Of a stretch of 64,000 nucleotides of DNA, positions 32,246 through 38,869 are shown in pieces. The position numbers and the translations under genes are program-made. Source of the stretch: Nonomuraea guangzhouensis (GTDB lineage Bacteria; Actinomycetota; Actinomycetes; Streptosporangiales; Streptosporangiaceae). Every line of letters begins with the position of its first letter. Position 1 is the first letter of the stretch. The notes under the pieces were generated by a model that was not told the DNA's origin, searched no databases, and worked only from the letters and a program-made list of their open reading frames with translations. The stretch is from contig NZ_JAHKRM010000027.1 of NCBI RefSeq assembly GCF_019396345.1, positions 1 to 64,000 of the forward strand. The letters run 5' to 3'.

Positions 32246-33206
32246 ACTCACCTCTAAACCGGCGCCGCGGACCGACCTCAAACCGCGGATCTTCGCGTGG
32301 GTGCAGGACTACGGCGTGTACGCGGCCGTGCTGGCGCTGCTGCTGTTCAACGTGCTGTTCACGCCGCACTTCCTCGACGTGTCGAACTTCCGCACCCAGT
32401 TCGTCCAGGTCACGCCCATCGTGATCGTGTCGCTCGGCATGGCGCTGGTGATCGGCACCCAGGGCATCGACCTGTCCGTCGGCTCGGTCATGGCGCTCGC
32501 CGCCGCGCTCGTCGCCCTCTACCTGGGGTACGGCGCGCTGCCCGCGCTGATCGTCGCCGTGATCGGCGGGGCGGTCGTCGGTGCGGCGGGCGGGGCCCTG
32601 GTCGCCTACGTGGGCGTCCAGCCGATCGTGGCCACACTGGCGCTGCTCGTCGGCATTCGCGGCATCGCGAACGTCCTGGTGCCGCAGCTCGTCGAGTTCC
32701 GCAACCCGGACCTGATCGCGTTGGGCAGCAGCTCGGTGGCCGGGATCCCGATCATCGTGCTGATCGCCGCGGCGCTGACGCTGATCATGCTGTTCGTGGT
32801 GCGGCGCACGACGTTCGGCCGGCAGGTCGTCGCGATCGGCGGCAACCGCTCGGCCAGCGAGCTGTCCGGGCTGCCGGTCAAACGGGTGCTGCTGATCGTG
32901 TACGTGATCTCCGGGCTGCTCGCCGCGCTGGCCGGGGTGCTGGCGACGGCCCGCCTGCAGGCCAGCGACCCGACGTCGCTCGGCCTGTTCATCGAGTTGT
33001 CGGCGATCACCGCCGTCGTGGTCGGCGGCACGCCGCTCACCGGCGGGCGGATCAGGGTGCTCAGCACGGTCATGGGCGCGCTGCTCATGCAACTGCTCGC
33101 GGCGACGCTGATCAAGCACAACCTGCCGCAGTCGTGGACCCAGATGGTCCAGGCGGTCATCATCCTGGCCGCCGTCTACGCCACCAGGGAGCGTGCGAAC
33201 CGATGA
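32238..33206 (+). CDS. Sugar ABC transporter permease (CUT2, RbsC/YtfT-like)
   Basis: The 322 residues comprise 8-10 hydrophobic helices of the BPD_transp_2 family. IDLSVGSVMALAAALVAL is the conserved glycine/serine stretch of RbsC-type permeases, and YVIGGN-like AIGGNRSASELSGLPVKRV is the cytoplasmic coupling helix that contacts the ATPase. The C-terminal GGTPLTGGRIRVLSTVMGALLMQLL is also typical. The gene overlaps the ATPase by 8 bases and the second permease by ATGA, so the four import genes are translationally coupled. Confidence 0.93.
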   Translation: MTELTSKPAPRTDLKPRIFAWVQDYGVYAAVLALLLFNVLFTPHFLDVSNFRTQFVQVTPIVIVSLGMALVIGTQGIDLSVGSVMALAAALVALYLGYGALPALIVAVIGGAVVGAAGGALVAYVGVQPIVATLALLVGIRGIANVLVPQLVEFRNPDLIALGSSSVAGIPIIVLIAAALTLIMLFVVRRTTFGRQVVAIGGNRSASELSGLPVKRVLLIVYVISGLLAALAGVLATARLQASDPTSLGLFIELSAITAVVVGGTPLTGGRIRVLSTVMGALLMQLLAATLIKHNLPQSWTQMVQAVIILAAVYATRERANR

Positions 33207-34174
33207 CCTCCATAGCCTCTTCACGGCGTGAGCAGGTGAGCCGGGTGCTCCAGCAGCACGGGGCGCTCATGGTGCTGGCGATGCTGGTGATCGTGGGCAG
33301 CCTGACCTTCGACTCCTTCGCCACGGCGGGGAACGCGGCCAGCGTGGTGGTCTCCTCGTCGTTCCTGGCGGTCATCGCGATCGGGATGACGTTCGTGATC
33401 ATCAGCGGCGGGATCGACCTGTCGGTGGGGTCGCTGTTCGTGCTGGGCGGGGTGCTGGCGGCCTACGGGTCCCAGTACGGCCTGCTCATGGCGCTGGCGT
33501 TACCGTTGGGCGCGTGCGGGGTGGTCGGCCTGTTGCAGGGCCTCGTCATAGCTCGCACCGGTATGGCACCTTTTATCGTTACATTGGCGGGTTTGTTGGG
33601 TGTGCGGGGGTTGATGCTCGCCATTTCCGACGAAGGGGCCACCACCTATTTGGTGAAAAATCCTGCTTTCGCGTCATTGGGGCAGGGGGAGTTGCTCGGC
33701 CTGACGTACCCCGTGTACATCACCGCGGCGCTGGCACTGGTCGCGATGGTGCTGTTGCAGCGGACCGGCTTCGGACAGAACGTCTACGCGATCGGCGGCA
33801 ACGAGCAGGCCGCGGCGCTCATGGGCGTGCCCGTGGCGCGCACCAAGGTGGCCGTGTACGTGATGTCGGCCCTGCTGGCGGGCCTCGCGGGCGCGCTGAA
33901 CGCGGCCCGGCTCTCGTCCGGGGTCACGATCCTGGGCATCGGGCTGGAACTGGACGCGATCGCCGCCGTCGTCATCGGCGGCACCCTGCTGACCGGCGGC
34001 GCGGGCGGGATCACCGGAACGGTGGCGGGGGTGCTGCTGCTGGGGGTGATCCAAAGCCTGATCAACCAGGTGGGGAACCTGACGTCGGCCTTCCAGCAGG
34101 TGGTCAGCGGGGCGTTCCTGGCGCTGGTGGTGGTGGCGCAGCGGCTGCTGAGCAAGGCGCAACGACTGTCGTGA
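33203..34174 (+). CDS. Sugar ABC transporter permease (CUT2, YjfF-like second permease)
   Basis: The 323 residues start at ATG 33203 (ATGA overlap with the previous gene). Family marks are FVIISGGIDLSVGSLFVLGGV, YAIGGNEQAAALMGVPVART and AVVIGGTLLTGGAGGITGTVAGVLLLG. Two different permeases with one ATPase is the YtfQRT-YjfF (galactofuranose) arrangement. The codons around 33541-33685 are unusually AT-rich (TTT, TTG, ATA, AAA, TCA) compared with the flanks, and residue 100 is encoded by TTA, the rare leucine codon read by the bldA tRNA in many actinomycetes. That could tie importer synthesis to development. Confidence 0.92.
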   Translation: MTSIASSRREQVSRVLQQHGALMVLAMLVIVGSLTFDSFATAGNAASVVVSSSFLAVIAIGMTFVIISGGIDLSVGSLFVLGGVLAAYGSQYGLLMALALPLGACGVVGLLQGLVIARTGMAPFIVTLAGLLGVRGLMLAISDEGATTYLVKNPAFASLGQGELLGLTYPVYITAALALVAMVLLQRTGFGQNVYAIGGNEQAAALMGVPVARTKVAVYVMSALLAGLAGALNAARLSSGVTILGIGLELDAIAAVVIGGTLLTGGAGGITGTVAGVLLLGVIQSLINQVGNLTSAFQQVVSGAFLALVVVAQRLLSKAQRLS

Positions 34175-34193
34175 CGGCTGTCACATCGGCACG

Positions 34194-34220
34194 GCCCCTG
34201 GGAGGTGAACTCCCGGGGGC
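34194..34220 (+). terminator. Hairpin terminator of the GH2/CUT2 operon
   Basis: GCCCCTGGGAG (34194-34204) and CTCCCGGGGGC (34210-34220) pair over 11 bp, with one U-G wobble and a 5-base loop, followed by TGTCGCGTTT. It lies 19 bases after the last permease stop. Confidence 0.75.
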
Positions 34221-34225
34221 TGTCG

Positions 34226-34265
34226 CGTTTGGTGGTTCGGCGGGGTCGTTTGGTGGTTCGGCGGG
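34226..34265. repeat. Two 19-bp direct repeats
   Basis: CGTTTGGTGGTTCGGCGGG occurs at 34226-34244 and 34247-34265 with a 2-base gap (period 21, two helical turns), directly after the terminator. The following 34266-34478 has no gene; it holds T-runs (TTTTTTC at 34295, TATTTTTTC at 34375) and short GC hairpins in the leader of the next gene. Confidence 0.6.
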
Positions 34266-34478
34266 ATAACTCGCCGCGTCAGGCATTCACTGATGTTTTT
34301 TCACCTTTGCTTTCCCTGTCCGGGGAAGTCCTTTTCGGCGTGGCGCCCGGAGGAGATCGATGGCGACTGTAAGTATTTTTTCAGTCACGCTGGGTCGCCC
34401 AGCGGGCAGGTATGGGCCGTCTTCCGGCCAATGGGTTAGCCGCGGTCACGGCCGCGCTCCAAAAGAAACGGTACCTCT

Positions 34479-35213
34479 ATGTTCACGCATACTCCCAAAA
34501 CCGACGCCACAGCCATACCGACCAAGCCGGCGCGGCGGCGGCGCTCGGCAAAAGGAATGATGACGCTGGCCGTGGCAGGATCCCTGTCCGTGGCCCTTGC
34601 CGGCACCACGACCAACCCGGCCTTCGGGGATGATCCGCGGGATCACAGGGACCACCACCACTTCCTCGACCACAAACTCCGCGAGCCGGTCCTGGTCGGA
34701 GACGGGGGTGGCTGTGAGGCGGGCACCTTCATCAGGGTTCATTCCCTCAGGCCGCACAACTTCTTCATTCCGCGCACCCGCTACACCGACGGTCCAGGCG
34801 GGGAGATGACCGTCTCGGTCCACCACGAGTTCGAAGTGCTCGCGTTCGTGGAGGCCGACAAGAACAGGTTCGTCTCGCACAGAAGGTCGGACGACACCGC
34901 AGTCCGCAACGTGGTCACCACTGATGAAATCGTCCGCGCGGTGAACCTGGAGGTCACTCCGCACCTCGAGAAGAGGCACATGATCTTCACGGGCCACGAC
35001 TACACGCAGACGATCAGCAAGGGCAAGTACGGAAACATGTGGTACCGCGTCTTCGGTTACCGCGTGCACTGGGGACAGTGGGCACGGCTCCACAACTGCA
35101 GCGAGGTCAGGATCGGTACCGGTATCGCGAGCATCCCGTCGAGGATCGAAGGCTGGCGCTACTGGGAGACCGACCACCCGCAGTTCCGCGGACGGTTGCT
35201 CTCCGACAAGTAA
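34479..35213 (+). CDS. Secreted protein of unknown function, 244 aa
   Basis: The family is not recognised. The N-terminus has a basic stretch (KPARRRRSAKG) and a hydrophobic core (MMTLAVAGSLSVALAGTTT), with probable cleavage after NPAFG, so it is exported. The mature part starts His/Asp-rich (DDPRDHRDHHHFLDHK) and continues as a beta-rich domain (FIRVHSLRPHNFFIPRTRY, GEMTVSVHHEFEVLAFV, KYGNMWYRVFGYRVHWGQW), with only two cysteines (CEAG and HNCSE) that could form a disulfide. ATG at 34479 follows a weak ribosome-binding site. A long untranslated leader and a strong terminator flank it, so it is monocistronic. Confidence 0.7.
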   Translation: MFTHTPKTDATAIPTKPARRRRSAKGMMTLAVAGSLSVALAGTTTNPAFGDDPRDHRDHHHFLDHKLREPVLVGDGGGCEAGTFIRVHSLRPHNFFIPRTRYTDGPGGEMTVSVHHEFEVLAFVEADKNRFVSHRRSDDTAVRNVVTTDEIVRAVNLEVTPHLEKRHMIFTGHDYTQTISKGKYGNMWYRVFGYRVHWGQWARLHNCSEVRIGTGIASIPSRIEGWRYWETDHPQFRGRLLSDK

Positions 35214-35222
35214 GGTCGGGTC

Positions 35223-35246
35223 GCCCGGGGCGCTCCAGCCCCGGGC
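35223..35246 (+). terminator. Hairpin terminator of the secreted-protein gene
   Basis: GCCCGGGGC (35223-35231) and GCCCCGGGC (35238-35246) form a perfect 9-bp GC stem with loop GCTCCA, 10 bases after the stop codon. Confidence 0.75.
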
Positions 35247-35364
35247 CCTACGGAGGCAAGTCGACCGCCGGAGAGGTGTCTGGGGGTCAGGTGGCAGCGG
35301 CGGCGGATCGATGGCGTCTCGCGAGAAGCGGCGAGCGCGTCGCGCCGGTGTTGCCCTACTGTGC

Positions 35365-35442
35365 GGGGACCGTTGGGGGATCAGGCGGATGTGCTCAGGC
35401 ACATGCTGGCTGGTCGTCGAGAGACGGTCCCCGTTCCTTTTG
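35365..35442 (+). other. Candidate structured RNA / complex terminator
   Basis: An outer stem GGGGACCGT (35365-35373) / ACGGTCCCC (35424-35432) encloses an inner stem ATGTGC-TCAG-GCACAT (35389-35404), and GTTCCTTTT follows. TACTGT at 35357-35362 could serve as a -10 box for a transcript starting near 35368. Either a small RNA with its own terminator or a second terminator ahead of the convergent coiled-coil gene fits. The rest of 35247-35465 has no gene. Confidence 0.35.
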
Positions 35443-35465
35443 CTGGACCCAGCCTGACGGGGCCG

Positions 35466-36041
35466 CTAGTTGTTGTGGGGGTCTTCGGTGGGGAGGGGGA
35501 TGCCGAAGTGGGCGAACATCGTCTCGAACATCCGGGTGTGCTTGTCGAGCGTGCGCGTGTGGCCGTCCAGGATCTCCGTATGGGTATCGAGGATCTCTGT
35601 ATGGGTGTCCAGGATCTCCCGGTGCTCGGCCAATGTCTGGCTGTGCTCGTCGAGCTTCCGATCCACCCCGTCGAGTCTCTCCTCCACTCGATCGAGTCTC
35701 GCGTCCACTTGGTCGAGCCTCGTGTCCACTCGGTCGAGTCTCAGTGTGTGCTGGTGCTGAGTCTCCGCCAGTTGGTCGAGTCTCAGTGTGTGCTGGTGCT
35801 GAGTCTCCGCCAGTTGGTCGAGTCTCAGTGTGTGCTGGTGCTGAGTCTCTTCCACTCGGTCGAGTCTCAGTGTGTGCTGGTGCTGAGTCTCCGTCACTTG
35901 GTCGAGTCTGAGCGTGTGCGTGTGCTGAGTCTCCATGATCATCGACAGTTCTGAGCCGAAGACCTTGATGTCTTCTCGCTGGTTGTCAGCGCGCTTTTCC
36001 AGGCGTGCCACCCGGCCGCCCAGCTCTTGGAGGGTTGTCAT
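35466..36041 (-). CDS. Coiled-coil protein built from tandem 14-residue repeats
   Basis: These 191 residues consist of three parts: a short head (TTLQELGGRVARLEKRADNQ), five copies of a 14-residue unit ETQHQHTLRLDxxx (residues about 37-107), then heptads RLDxVD (about 108-135) and T(E/R)ILDxH units (about 140-175), ending FGIPLPTEDPHNN. Leucine and valine at positions a/d predict a long continuous coiled coil with a histidine-rich face. No membrane segment, signal or enzymatic domain is present. ATG at 36041 follows AGGA by 8 bases. Function unknown; it could be a structural or phage-fibre-like trimer. The very regular DNA repeat suggests recent copy-number change. Confidence 0.75.
   Translation of the reverse strand: MTTLQELGGRVARLEKRADNQREDIKVFGSELSMIMETQHTHTLRLDQVTETQHQHTLRLDRVEETQHQHTLRLDQLAETQHQHTLRLDQLAETQHQHTLRLDRVDTRLDQVDARLDRVEERLDGVDRKLDEHSQTLAEHREILDTHTEILDTHTEILDGHTRTLDKHTRMFETMFAHFGIPLPTEDPHNN
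35735..35944. repeat. Five tandem 42-bp repeats inside the coiled-coil gene
   Basis: Copies beginning CGAGTCTCAG/CGAGTCTGAG start at 35735, 35777, 35819, 35861 and 35903. The second and third are almost identical. The 42-base length preserves the reading frame and adds exactly two heptads per copy. Confidence 0.85.
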
Positions 36042-36079
36042 GGCGAGAATCCTAGCGGTGATCATTCCAGCACGCTCCG

Positions 36080-37537
36080 TTATGAGTCGAGGTCGAGGAG
36101 GGCTTCTTTACTCCCCGAGGGATGATCCTGTATCCGCGAGCTGACCGTTGTCATCAGCACGGTGGAGAGGAAGCTCGCCACGAGCAATCCACCGGCGACC
36201 CAGAAGGTCACTTGGACCGCGCTACCCGGCGAGCCCGACCGGGAGCCATCGAAGTAGACACTACCCAGGACGGCGACGCCGAGCGTCGCGCCGAGTTGCT
36301 GGACGGCGTTGAGCAGGCCGGCGGCCGAGCCGACCTCCTGTGGTCTGAGCGGCTTCAGCGCGGCGGTGAAGAACGACGGGGTGAACATCCCGATACCGAG
36401 ACCCGCGACTCCCAGGGCGCCGAGCAGCGGCGTGGGATAGCCAGTGGAGCCGGCCGAGTGGTACACGGCGATGGCGGCCAGCACGCCGAGCGCCAGCGTG
36501 GCGAGTCCGACGAACATCACCCGCCGTCCGTGCCGAGGAACCAGGTACGCGCCCGCGACCCAAGAAGACGCCGCCAGGCCCACCGACCAAGGCGCCATGG
36601 TCAGGCCCGCGGTGCGTACATCCGTGCCCAACCCCAGCTGCAGGTGCAGGACCACGACGAACATCAGCCCGGTCGTCACCGCGAAGAACAGGGTGGACGT
36701 CACCAGCGCGGCCGGGAAAGCGCGGTGCGCGAACAGGCTGGTCTCCACCAGCGAGCTGCGGCCAAGCCCGGCACTGCGCCGCTGATGCAGGCCGAAACCG
36801 GCGACCACGGCCAGCCCGAGGCCGATAGCGCCCCACGTCCCCATTGACAGGTGCGCTGTGTCGGCCCCGATCAGCGGGTAGACGATCAGAGCGGTGCCGA
36901 GCATCGCCAGGGCGGTGCCGACGGGGTCAAGGCTCGGTCGCGCCGGCGCGTGGTCCTCGATCAGGATCGGCGCGACGGCCAGCACGGCGACAGAGAGCGG
37001 GACGTTGACCAGGAACGCCGCCCGCCATGACGAGCCGAACAGATCGGCGTGCGTCAGCACGCCCCCGAGAACCGGCCCGCCGACAGCGGCCAGACCCATG
37101 ACGGGGCCGATGCTGCCCAGGGCCTTGGACGTCTCCTCACCATCGAACATGGCGCGGATCAGACCGATGGTCTGCGGAATGACCGCCGCGGCCGCAGCGC
37201 CTTGCACGACGCGGAAGCCGATCAGCATCCCGACCGAGGGCGCCAGGGCGCAGGCCACCGACGCGCCCAGGAACCCGGTGACACCGATCCGAAAGATCCG
37301 CCGCCGACCGGCGATATCGCCCAGCCGGCCGCCGGTGATCAGCAGCAGGGCGAACGGCAAGGTGTACGCCGTGCTGAACCACTGCATGTCTGCCGCAGAC
37401 CCACCCAAGTCTGCACGGATCGCCGGGGTGGCGACCTGCACGATCGTCGAGTCCAGCAGATTCATCGCCTCGGCCAGCAGCAACGCCGCCAGCGCCACCC
37501 ACCGCCAGCGGTAGGTCGCCATCACACGTTCAGACAT
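36080..37537 (-). CDS. MFS transporter, DHA2 (EmrB/QacA, 14-helix) family
   Basis: The 485 residues contain 14 predicted helices. Motifs: MNLLDSTIVQVATPAIRADL (helix 1 motif D1 of DHA2), GGRLGDIAGRRRIF (motif A), LIGFRVVQGAAAAAVIPQ (motif B), and LGPVLGGVL-type PVMGLAAVGGPVLGGVL (motif C of drug/H+ antiporters). Proton-driven efflux of a hydrophobic drug or metabolite is likely. It is divergent from a double AsnC-type regulator at 37681, which probably controls it. Confidence 0.9.
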   Translation of the reverse strand: MSERVMATYRWRWVALAALLLAEAMNLLDSTIVQVATPAIRADLGGSAADMQWFSTAYTLPFALLLITGGRLGDIAGRRRIFRIGVTGFLGASVACALAPSVGMLIGFRVVQGAAAAAVIPQTIGLIRAMFDGEETSKALGSIGPVMGLAAVGGPVLGGVLTHADLFGSSWRAAFLVNVPLSVAVLAVAPILIEDHAPARPSLDPVGTALAMLGTALIVYPLIGADTAHLSMGTWGAIGLGLAVVAGFGLHQRRSAGLGRSSLVETSLFAHRAFPAALVTSTLFFAVTTGLMFVVVLHLQLGLGTDVRTAGLTMAPWSVGLAASSWVAGAYLVPRHGRRVMFVGLATLALGVLAAIAVYHSAGSTGYPTPLLGALGVAGLGIGMFTPSFFTAALKPLRPQEVGSAAGLLNAVQQLGATLGVAVLGSVYFDGSRSGSPGSAVQVTFWVAGGLLVASFLSTVLMTTVSSRIQDHPSGSKEALLDLDS

Positions 37538-37680
37538 TCACATTCCTCTCCAGTGCCGCGAACTCACGCCGTCAGCTCGGCGGGGTTCCCAGAGTGGAGA
37601 GGTAGGGGCCAGTTGTTCCATCTGGAGCGTGATGTTGGAGAGTATCTTCCATGACCGCCGGCATTATGAGGGAAATCCCC

Positions 37681-38790
37681 ATGCTCGATGAGGTGGACCG
37701 AGGTCTGATCCACGCCCTGCACATCGACGGGCGAGCGCCCTTCGGCCGCATCGCCGAGGTGCTCGGTACCTCGACGCAGACCGTGGCCCGCCGCTACCGC
37801 CGGCTGCGCGCCGAGGCCGCCCTTCGTGTGGTCGGGCTCCCCAACCCGGACCGGGCAGGCCAGACGCAGTGGATGATCCGGCTCACCGCCACCCCGTCCA
37901 CTGTGCAGGACCTCGCTCAGTCGCTGGCCCGGCGAGCCGATACATCGTGGGTCAAACTGGCCTCCGGGGGTACGGAGATCTTCGCCGTCATTCACGCGTC
38001 AAGCGACACGCAGGCCGTACCCACGCTGCTGCTGCACGACATCCCTCGCAGAGCGAGCATCACCGCGGTCTCCGCCCACTGCCTGCTGCACACGTACCTG
38101 GGCGGGCCGACCGCGTGGCGAGGACACCTCGAGGCCCTCACCGACGAGCAACAACAGCAGCTCGAACCGCCCCGCGCCACTGACCCGCCGGCCAGCCGCC
38201 CACCGGCGAGCGCCCCGCCGGCCAGCCGCTCACACGCGGCCGACACGCCAGCCAGTCGTTCACCGGCGACCGATGAGCCGACTTCTCGACCGCCGACGAC
38301 TGATACGTCTGCTCCCCGGCCGCCACTGACGCGTGCCGACCATGACCTGATCGACGCTCTGCGCCGAGACGGCCGGGCCACGCACGCCGATCTCGCCGCG
38401 GCGACCGGTGTATCCCAAGCCACGGTGGCCCGCCGCCTCGCCGACCTCCGCGCCAACGGCGCGCTCTTCTTCGACGTCGAGGTCGCGCCCGTCCTCCTCG
38501 GAGCCACCACCCAAGCCCTGCTCTGGATGACCGTCCAACCAGGTCACCTCGACCGCGTCGCGACCACCCTGGCCGGCCACCGCGAACTCGCCCTGGTGGC
38601 CGCCACCACCGGCCGGACCAATCTGCTGGCCAACGCCCTCTGCCGCAGCCCCGCCGACCTGCACGATTACCTCACGCACCGGCTGGGCGGCCTCGACGCC
38701 ATTCACGCACTCGAAACGGCCCCCGTACTGCACACCGTCAAGGCGGCGGGCCCGCTGACCCCCGCCACTTCGTTCACACGTGGAAACTGA
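37681..38790 (+). CDS. Lrp/AsnC family regulator with two fused AsnC modules
   Basis: The 369 residues consist of two HTH/ligand halves. The first has LDEVDRGLIHALHIDGRAPF and LGTSTQTVARRYRRLRAE; the second, after about residue 215, has LTRADHDLIDALRRDGRATH and TGVSQATVARRLADLRANG. They are separated by a low-complexity linker of about 50 residues rich in Pro, Ala, Ser, Thr and Arg (repeated PASRPPAS/SRSPAT units). Tandem AsnC proteins of about 320 residues are known in actinobacteria; this linker is an addition. ATG at 37681 is preferred, since GAGGGA lies 7 bases before it and the Lrp motif starts four residues in; ATG 37666 and 37651 are alternatives. Probably regulates the divergent MFS pump. 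Confidence 0.88.
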   Translation: MLDEVDRGLIHALHIDGRAPFGRIAEVLGTSTQTVARRYRRLRAEAALRVVGLPNPDRAGQTQWMIRLTATPSTVQDLAQSLARRADTSWVKLASGGTEIFAVIHASSDTQAVPTLLLHDIPRRASITAVSAHCLLHTYLGGPTAWRGHLEALTDEQQQQLEPPRATDPPASRPPASAPPASRSHAADTPASRSPATDEPTSRPPTTDTSAPRPPLTRADHDLIDALRRDGRATHADLAAATGVSQATVARRLADLRANGALFFDVEVAPVLLGATTQALLWMTVQPGHLDRVATTLAGHRELALVAATTGRTNLLANALCRSPADLHDYLTHRLGGLDAIHALETAPVLHTVKAAGPLTPATSFTRGN

Positions 38791-38869
38791 GGAGTTTGTC
38801 GGTCCAAGCGGTAATTTTACCGGCTGGCGCAGTTAAGTCATTCGCAAGAAGCATGTCCATAATTTGGTC

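Noticed and set aside
30656..32281. 541-codon open frame antisense to the sugar ATPase
   Set aside because: The plus-strand ATPase has all ABC motifs; the antisense product is low-complexity His/Gln/Asp/Arg-rich sequence.
34375..34478. Riboswitch (cyclic di-GMP or cyclic di-AMP type) before the secreted-protein gene
   Set aside because: Some conserved-looking words (TTCCGGCC, GGTTAGCC) occur, but the sequence does not fit the consensus core of either class; only generic GC hairpins are supported.
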